Source: Acidobacteriota bacterium
GTDB taxonomy: Bacteria > Acidobacteriota > Terriglobia > Terriglobales > Acidobacteriaceae
Direction: 5' to 3'
Assembly: GCA_021779695.1 (NCBI GenBank)
Contig: JAJYAE010000015.1
Coordinates: forward strand, 1-28,948
DNA length: 28,948 bases
A program made the translations under genes and the position numbers. The notes under the pieces are model-generated. The model was not told where the DNA came from and ran no database searches. It worked only from the letters and a program-made list of their open reading frames with translations. Numbering within the stretch: the stretch's first letter is position 1; each line of letters opens with the position of its first letter. Positions 9,069 to 16,614 of the stretch are shown one piece after another.

Positions 9069-9159
9069 TGGCGGAGAGGGGTAGGATTTGAACCTCCGGA
9101 TGAGCGAACCCATCACGACCAGTAAACTGGCCGCTGCCTTAGCCAACGGCGACCTCTCC
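9069..9159 (-). tRNA. tRNA-like gene, type II (long variable arm, G73, encoded CCA), abnormal anticodon loop
   Basis: Read on the minus strand from 9159, the element has a perfect 7-bp acceptor stem (GGAGAGG with CCTCTCC), U8, a 3-bp D stem GCC/GGC with GG in its loop, a 6-bp variable-arm stem closed by a UUCG loop, a T arm with loop TTCAAAT, discriminator G and an encoded CCA (9069-9071). The long variable arm plus G73 suggest serine identity. Two features are not standard. The anticodon arm is CGGCC-AGTTTACT-GGTCG, an 8-base loop that can also close to a 7-bp stem with a UUUA tetraloop, and it has no U at the usual second loop position. The T stem carries one extra bulged A on its 3' strand. 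No ordinary anticodon can be assigned. It sits between two EPS genes on the same strand. It may be a non-canonical tRNA, a regulatory RNA or a decayed gene. Confidence 0.62.
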
Positions 9160-9184
9160 GCAACTTGATTGAGCCAGGATCAAC

Positions 9185-10090
9185 CTAACTCGAAACATAA
9201 GGCTGGCGTATCGGATTTATATGCAGCAATCCGAGGAGCCGCCCTGCATGATAAGAAAGCTTGAAAAGACAGATCATAAACTGCGTTTCGCCACGGATCA
9301 GCGCAAAGGGCAAAAGCAGCAGATAAATTGGAGTGGATACAACAGCCTGAGCCAGCCGTAGCGGCTGCAAACCATGATTGCGCTGTGCAAAGATCCCGCG
9401 AAAAAGAGCGCGCCGGACAAGGAAGCCGCGCTTCCATCGGCTCTGTGGCACAAATTCGTGAACGCCAGCTTCATGACACCATACGAACTCAAAGCCTCGC
9501 TCGATGCAACGGCGGAAGAAGTCTTGATCCTCACCGGACAAGCAGGCCGGATTGAAGGGTTCGTCCAGCCCATCAAGGATTGAACTCCGGAAGAGCACGT
9601 TTCCGGTCCGGCATTGACGCCACTCCAGCTTCATGCCCGTCGGATGCGTGGGGCGATCGAAGAAGCCTCCGCGCTTTACCCATTCTGGAGCGCCACTCTC
9701 GAACTCAGGATCCACAGGCCCAAGCACACCCGCCGCGTCAAATCGCGTGAGTGCGCTCCACAGCGTAAGAAGCCATTTCGGCGGCGGACACTCATCGTCA
9801 TCGATGAATGCGTGAAAAGATCCCTCCGATGCCGACAGAGCCCGGTTGCGCGCCAGCGCAATGTTCTGTCGCGGCTCTAATTGATACGCAATCGCGATGA
9901 GAGCGCGCTGCCTGCTGGCTTCCACAACCTCTCTGGCGCTTCCCGCTGCATCGTTGTCTACAACCACCACCGAGAATGTGAACTTGCCGTTGGTCTCCTG
10001 ACAACCTAGCGCATCCAGCAGTCGCTCCAGCAAGGCCGGCCGCTTGAAAGTGCAGATGCACACGCCAATATGGGGAATGGATCCAGTCAT
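9185..10090 (-). CDS. Family 2 glycosyltransferase
   Basis: 301 residues from ATG 10088-10090. It is a typical GT2 (GT-A fold): a first strand with CICTFKRP (11-18), VVVDND (42-47), a metal-binding DxD-type site in FIDDDE (95-100), and SGEDQDF (185-191) as the catalytic-base region. The C-terminal 60 residues are hydrophobic (TPIYLLLLPFALI) and may sit on the membrane. It probably adds one sugar to the undecaprenyl-linked EPS repeat on the cytoplasmic side. The donor and the linkage cannot be read from the sequence. The neighbouring gene on the promoter side is a second GT2 of the same operon, and the tRNA-like element follows 25 bases downstream. Confidence 0.88.
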   Translation of the reverse strand: MTGSIPHIGVCICTFKRPALLERLLDALGCQETNGKFTFSVVVVDNDAAGSAREVVEASRQRALIAIAYQLEPRQNIALARNRALSASEGSFHAFIDDDECPPPKWLLTLWSALTRFDAAGVLGPVDPEFESGAPEWVKRGGFFDRPTHPTGMKLEWRQCRTGNVLFRSSILDGLDEPFNPACLSGEDQDFFRRCIERGFEFVWCHEAGVHEFVPQSRWKRGFLVRRALFRGIFAQRNHGLQPLRLAQAVVSTPIYLLLLPFALIRGETQFMICLFKLSYHAGRLLGLLHINPIRQPYVSS

Positions 10091-10156
10091 CTCGATCGTC
10101 GATCAGTGTCCTGCTGCAAGAATCTTGTAACGTTGTCGCAGTTGCCCGTTGCAGTT

Positions 10157-11056
10157 TCATTCGTGGATCTCTTGCCGCAAGATCCTTCCGCCTGGCAGGG
10201 CACGCTTGAGCCGGCTCATCTGTTCCTTGTGAATAAACTTTCGAACCGATGGATCGAGTTGGGACTTGCCACGGCTCAGCGCCGACCACAAATACCCGGC
10301 GCCAAGCGCTGCGCCACCGACCAGAAGAGGCGCTTTGGTCATTTGGTATGCAACCCGCGAGACCTCCCAAAGGGGGTGGTTGCCAAGTGAATGATCCTTC
10401 ATCCCCATCTTAAATCGTGCCTGCACCTTACCGCGTTGCGCAGTGCCCATCACGCGAAGATGATTGCAGACACGCTCAGGAAATGTTCTGGTCTTCCATC
10501 CATGCATGCGCGCCATCACCACGGCCAAATGATCGATTCCTCCACCCTTCATCGGCCGATAGCCACCTATCGATTGAAAGCACTCGCTCCGAAACATCTG
10601 GCATCCGCCCCAGACATTTTCGATGTTCGAGAATCGATAATCGTACTGCATGTCGCCCTCGCGAAATGCCGGACCCCATACACCAAGGGTTTCTGCTTCA
10701 AGCGACCTCGAAAGCAGATACTCGAAATGGTCGGCGACGATTTCGACATCCGCATCCAGATTCACGATTACCTGCGGCTTGGCCTTTGAGGCGATTTCCA
10801 TCCCAGCATTGAAGGCATGCACTTTGCCCGCAAAGTCGCGCCCGCTGCGCTGACCACGAGAGATCAAATGAATCCAATCGAACTGGTCCGCGTATCGACG
10901 CACAATCTCTGCGGTTTGATCCGTAGAACCGTCATCGACGATAACCCACTTCGCCGGCAGACAACTTTGAGCCACCACGCATCGCAGCGTGCGCTCAATG
11001 AATTCGGCCTCATTGCGGGCAGGGGTAACAATGACGTAGACCGGGAGCTGTTTCAT
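10157..11056 (-). CDS. Family 2 glycosyltransferase
   Basis: 299 residues if started at ATG 11054-11056, where the text begins MKQLPVYVIVTPARNE as GT2 proteins usually do. An upstream TTG at 11140 would add 28 residues without family character, so I prefer the ATG. Motifs: TPARNE (11-16), VDDGSTD (40-46), the DxD motif in NLDADV (99-104) and a hydrophobic C-terminal segment (APLLVGGAALGAGYLW). It resembles the inverting GT2 enzymes that extend lipid-linked sugars in EPS pathways. It lies 98 bases after the aminotransferase gene, so it could use the modified amino sugar made by that module, which is inference from position only. Confidence 0.87.
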   Translation of the reverse strand: MKQLPVYVIVTPARNEAEFIERTLRCVVAQSCLPAKWVIVDDGSTDQTAEIVRRYADQFDWIHLISRGQRSGRDFAGKVHAFNAGMEIASKAKPQVIVNLDADVEIVADHFEYLLSRSLEAETLGVWGPAFREGDMQYDYRFSNIENVWGGCQMFRSECFQSIGGYRPMKGGGIDHLAVVMARMHGWKTRTFPERVCNHLRVMGTAQRGKVQARFKMGMKDHSLGNHPLWEVSRVAYQMTKAPLLVGGAALGAGYLWSALSRGKSQLDPSVRKFIHKEQMSRLKRALPGGRILRQEIHE

Positions 11057-11154
11057 TCCGTTCCATGTTTCCGGATGATCTTGCGGGTCAAACTGGTTCC
11101 ATCTTTTGGATGGGCGCAAAAAAGCAATCGCTTCAAGCAAGCGCGGACCAGGCG

Positions 11155-12414
11155 TTATACGCCGGTGATGACCCGGCTGGCAGTTGGCATTACGCCGACA
11201 TGCGGTTCAGCGATCGGGCTGCAGGACATCCTTTCCACAAATGCATGAACGGTGGAAATGACGCGCTCGCGCTGTTCCTCTGTCAGTTGTGGATACATGG
11301 GAAGAGAGAGAATCTCGCCGGCAACCTCTTCCGTAATCGGAAAGTCGCCCTTGCAATAATTCAGCGAGCGATAAGCCTTCTGCAGATGGAGTGGGACCGG
11401 GTAGTGGATGCCGGTTCCTATCTTATGCGCCTTCAGAAACTCGATGAGAGCTTTGCGCTCGCTTGTCCGGATGACATAGAGGTGATACACCGGCTTCGAT
11501 CCCTTCATCTCCCTCGGACATCCGATGGTCTGCTCGCTCTCAAGTCCGCGCGTATAGGCCGACGCATGCCGCGCTCGATCGCTGTTCCATTGCGCAAGAT
11601 AACGCAGCTTGGCATGCAGAAAGCCCGCCTGCATGGCATCGAGCCTGCCGTTGTACCCTTCGATATTGTGATAATATTTTTCGCTCTGTCCATGATCGCG
11701 CAGCATTTTTACCTTCTGCGCCACGGCAGGATCATTTGTCGTGACCGCACCGCCTTCACCACAGGCGCCAAGATTTTTACCGGGATAAAAGCTGAACGCC
11801 GACGCCACCCCTACCGATCCGGCCTTGAGCCAGCGAGCCTGCTTTGCGGAATAGTACTCCGCGCCATGAGCCTGACAGGCGTCTTCGATCACGCGTAATC
11901 CAAATTGATCCGCGAGAGCCATGATGCCATCCATATCGGCCATCTGACCATAAAGATGGACCGGCACAATCGCAGTCACGGGTCGGCCGTTCCTCAGGCT
12001 GATCAGCGCCCCGGAATCATCGCGAATGCACTTCATCTCAAGGAAGCGCTGCAGCATCACGACCGACATGTTATAAGTCGTCTCGTCAATGTCGACAAAT
12101 TCCGGAATCGCCCGACATTGCGAGATGGCTTCTGTCGTCGCAATGAAAGTGTGCGGAACGGTGATCACGACATCTCCCGGCTTCACGCCACTCGCCATGA
12201 GGGCAAAGCGCAAGGCATCCGTTCCGCTGCTGATTGCAATGGCGTGGCGGGTGCCACAGAAGGCCGCAAAGTCTACCTCGAATCCCTCAACAGCTTTGCC
12301 ACCGATGAAGGTTGCGTTCCGGAGGGTCTCATGGAAGATTGCGGTCAGTTCTTCACGCAACTCCTCATGCGGAGTGATTAAATCAAGGAATGGAATCTCA
12401 GAGTGGTCTGTCAT
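11155..12414 (-). CDS. DegT/DnrJ/EryC1/StrS-type PLP-dependent sugar aminotransferase
   Basis: 419 residues from ATG 12412-12414. I chose this start because a GGAG lies six bases upstream; a second in-frame ATG is at 12426. Family motifs, numbered from the chosen start: SSGTDAL (62-68) for phosphate binding, EDACQAHGA (177-185) with Asp178 for the pyridine nitrogen, and SFYPGKNLGACGEGGA (208-223) with Lys213 as the PLP Schiff-base lysine. These enzymes convert keto nucleotide sugars to amino sugars, with glutamate as the usual donor. The Gfo/Idh oxidoreductase and formyltransferase genes just upstream in the operon suggest a sequence of oxidation, transamination and N-formylation. It is close to the WlbE/WbpE group in type; the exact sugar is not known. 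Confidence 0.92.
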   Translation of the reverse strand: MTDHSEIPFLDLITPHEELREELTAIFHETLRNATFIGGKAVEGFEVDFAAFCGTRHAIAISSGTDALRFALMASGVKPGDVVITVPHTFIATTEAISQCRAIPEFVDIDETTYNMSVVMLQRFLEMKCIRDDSGALISLRNGRPVTAIVPVHLYGQMADMDGIMALADQFGLRVIEDACQAHGAEYYSAKQARWLKAGSVGVASAFSFYPGKNLGACGEGGAVTTNDPAVAQKVKMLRDHGQSEKYYHNIEGYNGRLDAMQAGFLHAKLRYLAQWNSDRARHASAYTRGLESEQTIGCPREMKGSKPVYHLYVIRTSERKALIEFLKAHKIGTGIHYPVPLHLQKAYRSLNYCKGDFPITEEVAGEILSLPMYPQLTEEQRERVISTVHAFVERMSCSPIAEPHVGVMPTASRVITGV

Positions 12415-12420
12415 AGTTAG

Positions 12421-12424
12421 CTCC
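12421..12424 (-). promoter_or_regulatory. Ribosome binding site deciding the aminotransferase start
   Basis: GGAG on the minus strand, six bases before ATG 12412-12414. It overlaps the alternative in-frame ATG at 12424-12426, which has no comparable site, and so favours the shorter protein. Confidence 0.55.
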
Positions 12425-12492
12425 ATTACTGCATCATTCTGGGCGGTTCCCGGCGCGGACCAGGCCTGACGCTCGCTGAATCGTTTGTACTT

Positions 12493-13131
12493 CTACTTCG
12501 TCCGAGTGAAGTTTTCGCGATCTCCAAGCCGGACATTATCTTTCTTCGAGAAGTAGAGCGCCTGGTTGTGCGCTTGTTCTCTTGCCTGAATCCGGTCCAG
12601 GTTGGGCAGTGTTTGTTCGAACAGAATCTTTCCGTACTCAAGTGACCGTTTATAGACGTCGATCACCTCATCAAACTGCGGATAGATGGAATATTTAAGC
12701 TGGGCAATAATCGGGCCGTCGTCAATTCCTTCTGTAATCTCGTGGATCGTAATACCGTGCTCAATCTCTTCGTTCTTAAGGGCCCAGTTAATCGGCGAGA
12801 CGCCACGGTAGCGTGGCAACGGGCCATTGTGAAGATTGATGATTCTTTCGCATCGATCGATGAACCAGCCCTTGATGATCTTGTCGTAGAACACTGAGAT
12901 GACGAGCGGCAGTTTGCCTTCACCAACAAGAAGCGCAGGTATGTCCTTATAGGCTCCGGATTCGACAACAGGCACGCTGTTCACGCGGCCCCAGTTCGCA
13001 AAGGAATCCGTCCAGGTCGGCTCCGGGATGACCGGCACAATGGTGCTCACGCGGTAACCATTGGATCGCTGCAGGCACTCCGACACTTCGATGGCAAGCT
13101 TGCCCTTGCCCATGACAATGACTTCTTTCAC
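12493..13131 (-). CDS. Sugar N-formyltransferase (methionyl-tRNA formyltransferase-like fold)
   Basis: 212 residues from a GTG (13129-13131) preceded by GGGGGA. The formyltransferase core is present: IINLHNGPLPRYRG (97-110), holding Asn99 and His101 of the Asn-His-Asp triad, and HEITEGIDDGPI (130-141), holding Asp137. It lacks the C-terminal domain of methionyl-tRNA formyltransferase, so it is not fmt. It is at the short end for sugar formyltransferases such as FdtF or the ArnA N-terminal domain. These enzymes move a formyl group from N10-formyl-tetrahydrofolate to an amino group on a nucleotide sugar. Its place between a sugar aminotransferase and a Gfo/Idh oxidoreductase supports this reading. 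Confidence 0.85.
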   Translation of the reverse strand: MKEVIVMGKGKLAIEVSECLQRSNGYRVSTIVPVIPEPTWTDSFANWGRVNSVPVVESGAYKDIPALLVGEGKLPLVISVFYDKIIKGWFIDRCERIINLHNGPLPRYRGVSPINWALKNEEIEHGITIHEITEGIDDGPIIAQLKYSIYPQFDEVIDVYKRSLEYGKILFEQTLPNLDRIQAREQAHNQALYFSKKDNVRLGDRENFTRTK

Positions 13132-13204
13132 AGGTCCCCCAATTCGGATTTGTTGTTTGGATTTGCGGAGATGCGACAGAAGGGAAGCTTGTAGCCGCGC
13201 CGCT

Positions 13205-14203
13205 TCAGAGGTAGATGAGCGCGCCCCGCTGCTTCATGGACTGGCTCGCGGCTTCAAGCATGTTGACGACGCGAAGCCCGGCCTCACCATTGTTGAATGG
13301 CTCGACCCCGCTTGAGGCGCAATCTACGAAATAGGTCAGCTCCCTGTGCAAGGCCTCCGCTTGTTCCAGCTGTGGGGCCCACATGTCTCCCGACCGGTAG
13401 CTGACAAGCAGCTTATACACGCCTTCCTGATTCGTGATGTTGATGCCCTTGTCATAAATCTTGATTTTCTCGTCTGCCTCAAGATCGTTCCAGACAAGCA
13501 TCCTCTTTTCCCCACCAATCAGCGTTGTGCGCACTTTAACGGGAGACAGCCAATTCACATTAATATGCGCGATGACCTTGTCAGGAAAATACAGCGTCAT
13601 GAAGGCAATATCTTCATGGCCATTCAGATGTTCCTGGCCCGTTGCCACAATGGCTTCCGGCTTCGCGCGAAGGAGATGGTCCATGATTGAAAGATCATGC
13701 GGCGCAAGATCCCAGAGGACGTTCACGTCGTGCTGAAAGAGCCCTAGATTCACACGGGTCGAATCGTAATAGTAGAGCTTGCCAAGTGAGCCTTCATCGA
13801 GCAATTGGGCAATCTTTCGCACTGCGCCCGTGAACAGGAAGGTGTGATCGACCATGATGACCAGCTTCTTCTTCTGTGCCAACTCGATCAGTTCTTCGCC
13901 CTGGCTGCGGTTCACCGTGAACGGCTTCTCTACAAAAACATGCTTGCCGTTTTCGAGAGCTTCCTTCGCAAGCTCATAGTGAGTCCACACGGGCGATACA
14001 ACCGCGATCGCATCATTGTCCGCAGAACGCAGGACTTCATGCGCATCCGGTGTAACTCGCACTCCGGGATATGCCTTTTGCGCTCGCTTTTGCGCTGCCG
14101 GACTGATCTCCGCAATCGCTGTAACCTCTGACCCTTCCAGATTCATCAGGTTCCTGACTATATTCGGCCCCCAATAGCCATATCCGATAACTCCAAATCT
14201 CAT
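13205..14203 (-). CDS. Gfo/Idh/MocA family nucleotide-sugar oxidoreductase (WlbA/WbpB-like)
   Basis: 332 residues from ATG 14201-14203, with a good upstream site (GGAAAGTAGG). The N-terminal Rossmann fold has GVIGYGYWG (4-12), the family motif EKPF (92-95) carries the catalytic Lys93, and WDLAPHD (164-170) supplies the active-site Asp and His. Members oxidise a sugar hydroxyl with NAD. WlbA/WbpB act on the 3-position of UDP-GlcNAcA before a DegT-type transamination. A DegT gene lies two genes downstream, which fits that type of pathway. The true substrate is not determined by the sequence, and no UDP-sugar 6-dehydrogenase is present in the window. Confidence 0.88.
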   Translation of the reverse strand: MRFGVIGYGYWGPNIVRNLMNLEGSEVTAIAEISPAAQKRAQKAYPGVRVTPDAHEVLRSADNDAIAVVSPVWTHYELAKEALENGKHVFVEKPFTVNRSQGEELIELAQKKKLVIMVDHTFLFTGAVRKIAQLLDEGSLGKLYYYDSTRVNLGLFQHDVNVLWDLAPHDLSIMDHLLRAKPEAIVATGQEHLNGHEDIAFMTLYFPDKVIAHINVNWLSPVKVRTTLIGGEKRMLVWNDLEADEKIKIYDKGINITNQEGVYKLLVSYRSGDMWAPQLEQAEALHRELTYFVDCASSGVEPFNNGEAGLRVVNMLEAASQSMKQRGALIYL

Positions 14204-14317
14204 ATAAATACCTACTTTCCTGCACAGCGAAGGTGAAGCTCCCCTGGGCCCCCGAGTCTGCCCAAGTTTGGTTGCTTGCTGAGTTAAGTTTTAAGAGGGA
14301 ATCAGATCGAAGATTGC

Positions 14318-15472
14318 TTAATATGCACCTGACCCGCGGATGACGGCGAGCGGCGTGCGAAGAAGAATCTTGATATCGAGCCAGGGGGTCCAGTTCATGG
14401 CGTAGCGCAGGTCCAGGCGAACCATCTCGTCAAATCGGACTGAGCTGCGGCCCGTCACCTGCCACAGGCCGGTGATGCCGGGCTTCACTTCCAGAATTCT
14501 TCTCCGATGCCAGGTCTGGTAGGCCGACAGTTCGTAAGGAATCGGCGGACGGGGTCCCACGAGCGACATTTCGCCTTTCAATACATTGAAGAATTGCGGC
14601 AGCTCATCGAGGCTCGCGCGCCGAAGAAGTGAACCCACGGGTGTGATTCGCTTATCGTTTGTTAGCTTATAGACGGGTTTTGGCCCGCCGGAATTTGCGG
14701 CTCCATTCTCCTGGTTGCGAATCAGCCCCGTAACAAACTCCTTGTGGACACTGGCGTCATTGTTTGAATACATCGATCGGAACTTCAGAAATGTGAAGCA
14801 TTCGCCAAACTGCCCTACGCGCTGCTGCCGGAACAGAATTGGCCCTTTGGATGTCAAACGGACTGCAAGTGCAATCAGTAGAAATAAAGGCGACAGTAAC
14901 ACGATGACAATCAGGCTGACCACGACATCGATGGATCGCTTAATCACCAGCTGAAGCTTATCCTGCTCACTCTTCTCAACAAGGTCCGGATAAAGTGTCA
15001 CGTTGCTTGGCGTGCCCGCCCTGCTGTGGTCCCATTCATCTGGGAAAAAATGAAACGTTACCTTGATCCGTTCATAGTCTTCATCCAACAACTCATCGCG
15101 CAGTGCGGCGCTCACACGCTTCATGAGCGTTCCTGTGAGGGTTCCACGTTCCTTCACTAGCATTTCAGTGAACATGGCGCCAAGGACCTGCTGGTGCTCA
15201 TACCATCCAATTGTGTCGGTATCTCTGCTGGCCTGAATGAGAGCACTGGCCGCCTTGCCGAGAACATCCGTCGTCTTGGCCACACCCTTCGGGTTCTCAT
15301 ATTCCAAAAGCATCAACACAAACGGATTTCGCGACCGCTCGGTGCGCTTCCGCTCAACCGCAATCAGCCGCTTGAATGCCTCTTCGTCAAGGATTCGACG
15401 GTCGCCCACAGGAATGGAATCCAGAATTGGATTTGAAATATGCTTGGGTGAACTCCGCCGTTGGGTTGCCAT
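14318..15472 (-). CDS. Undecaprenyl-phosphate sugar-1-phosphate transferase (ExoY/PssY-type) with degenerate GGDEF-like N-terminal domain
   Basis: 384 residues from ATG 15470-15472. The C-terminal half is a bacterial sugar transferase: one membrane helix (about 181-204), FRQQRVGQFG (214-223), FLKFRSM (228-234), SLDELPQFFNVLKGEMSLVGPRPP (287-310) with the Asp-Glu pair, and KPGITGLWQVTGR (330-342). It would load the first sugar phosphate on undecaprenyl phosphate and so start EPS synthesis. WcaJ-like enzymes have several N-terminal helices; this one has instead a soluble domain of about 120 residues (26-145). That domain has the layout of a GGDEF domain (DEEAFKRLIAVERKRTERSRNPF, then IGWYEHQQVLGAMFTE where GGDEF would be) but lacks the signature. 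It may bind a ligand or partner, but this is inference. Confidence 0.9.
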   Translation of the reverse strand: MATQRRSSPKHISNPILDSIPVGDRRILDEEAFKRLIAVERKRTERSRNPFVLMLLEYENPKGVAKTTDVLGKAASALIQASRDTDTIGWYEHQQVLGAMFTEMLVKERGTLTGTLMKRVSAALRDELLDEDYERIKVTFHFFPDEWDHSRAGTPSNVTLYPDLVEKSEQDKLQLVIKRSIDVVVSLIVIVLLSPLFLLIALAVRLTSKGPILFRQQRVGQFGECFTFLKFRSMYSNNDASVHKEFVTGLIRNQENGAANSGGPKPVYKLTNDKRITPVGSLLRRASLDELPQFFNVLKGEMSLVGPRPPIPYELSAYQTWHRRRILEVKPGITGLWQVTGRSSVRFDEMVRLDLRYAMNWTPWLDIKILLRTPLAVIRGSGAY

Positions 15473-15475
15473 ATT

Positions 15476-15484
15476 CCCTCCTCT
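15476..15484 (-). promoter_or_regulatory. Strong ribosome binding site of the initiating sugar transferase
   Basis: AGAGGAGGG on the minus strand, ending three bases before the ATG at 15470-15472. It is the best Shine-Dalgarno match that I noticed in the operon. It follows a 146-base gap, so this gene starts translation independently. Confidence 0.6.
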
Positions 15485-15618
15485 AAAAATACTTCGGCTA
15501 ATCCTGCCGCACGCGACAAGCGCGGTTAGCCTTCGAGCAATGCAACAGGTTTTTGCAAGCCTGAGTCGCCGTTGTCATCATCTCGCGTTGTGCGTATCGG
15601 GCCATATCAGTCGCCGTT

Positions 15619-16614
15619 CTAATCTGCGTTCCCCGTGAATTCCGTTCCCTGGTAGGAACGATAGTAGTATCCGTCGTGATCTTCCAGGCTTGAAGAGTTA
15701 AGAAGGGCTCCGATCAACTTTCCAGGCTCAATAGCCTCCAGCCCCCGCGTGAGCTTCCTCTTTTCTGTCACGCCCTGACGCGCAATAAGCAGGATGCCAT
15801 CCGCCAGACCCTTCCAGAGACTCGTATCCGCAAGAGGCAGCATCGGGGGAGAATCGATGATGATCACGTCGAAGAGGGCATCCAGCTGATTCAGTAGAAC
15901 GCTCAGATTCCCATTCTGCAGCGAATCGGGAGCAAGCCCGACTTCTGGTCCTGCAGGCAAAATATGCAGGTCAAGCCCTTCCAGTTTGAAGATGCACTCG
16001 CTGAGATCAGCCCCGCCCTTCAGCCAGTTACAGAGCCCCTGAGGTGGGCGAATACCAAAAATCTGCGCCTGCGTTGGACGCCGGATATCCCCTTCAAGAA
16101 GGAGCGTTCTTTGCCTGGCGCGCCGCGCCAGCGTACATGCCAGATTTGCAGCCGAGACGCTCTTTCCCTCCTGCGGTTTTGTGCTCGTGATCAGGATGCG
16201 CTTGAGTTGGCGCTGCTTCCGCAGGTGGCGCAACCGAACACCCAGGAGATGGAACGCTTCCACCGCTGGACTCTCATTGCCCGGCAGACACACCAGTCGG
16301 CCTTGTGCGTCAGGGTGGATCGGCAAGGTGCGTAGCTTCTCAAAAAGACTATCGGCCGCCTGGCTCGGATAGCGCTCGCGAGAGATGGCCTGGTCTGGAG
16401 ACGAAGACTGTCCTTCAACCTGCTCAAAGAGCATGGCACCCGGGACGCCATCCACTGCAACCTCGGAATCCGCCTCAAGAGCGGTCGAGACCTCGCGCGC
16501 GGCATATCTGCTTTCCGCTTCCCGGAGAAGTTCACTCACCGCCTGCGACGCAATGCCGCCGTCGCCCTTGCGCTCAGCTTCTGACTTCTGGAGTGCATTA
16601 AAGATTTGGCTCAT
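15619..16614 (-). CDS. CpsD/CapB-type ATPase, putative tyrosine autokinase
   Basis: 331 residues from ATG 16612-16614, with GAGGGATC upstream. It overlaps the end of the ExeA-like gene by 17 bases. The P-loop part has Walker A STKPQEGKS (144-152, Lys151), a Walker A' motif LLLEGDIRRP (171-180) and Walker B DVIIIDSPP (249-257), as in BY-kinases of EPS systems. The C-terminal tail contains YYYRSY (316-321), a small tyrosine cluster that could be autophosphorylated. The first ~100 residues are a low-conservation extension beginning SQIFNALQKSE, as in XrtA-associated kinases. Such proteins control chain length and assembly with the Wzz partner, which here is a separate gene. In the A' motif the first acidic residue is Glu instead of Asp. 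Confidence 0.88.
   Translation of the reverse strand: MSQIFNALQKSEAERKGDGGIASQAVSELLREAESRYAAREVSTALEADSEVAVDGVPGAMLFEQVEGQSSSPDQAISRERYPSQAADSLFEKLRTLPIHPDAQGRLVCLPGNESPAVEAFHLLGVRLRHLRKQRQLKRILITSTKPQEGKSVSAANLACTLARRARQRTLLLEGDIRRPTQAQIFGIRPPQGLCNWLKGGADLSECIFKLEGLDLHILPAGPEVGLAPDSLQNGNLSVLLNQLDALFDVIIIDSPPMLPLADTSLWKGLADGILLIARQGVTEKRKLTRGLEAIEPGKLIGALLNSSSLEDHDGYYYRSYQGTEFTGNAD

Noticed and set aside
9069..9159. Reading the tRNA-like element as selenocysteine tRNA (selC)
   Set aside because: There is no UCA anticodon, the acceptor stem has 7 and not 8 pairs (U8 faces C), and the D stem has 3 pairs instead of 6.
12493..13131. Calling the formyltransferase methionyl-tRNA formyltransferase (fmt)
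   Set aside because: It has only the catalytic core (212 residues), no C-terminal tRNA-binding domain, and lies in a nucleotide-sugar module.
14204..14317. Possible hairpin (CTTGGGC with GCCCAGG) between sugar transferase and oxidoreductase genes
   Set aside because: Seven pairs including a wobble, with no U-tract; not enough for a terminator or attenuator call.
15563..15620. Short direct repeat AGTCGCCGTT in the gap before the sugar transferase
   Set aside because: Only two copies of ten bases, no symmetry and no link to a promoter or gene end; probably chance.
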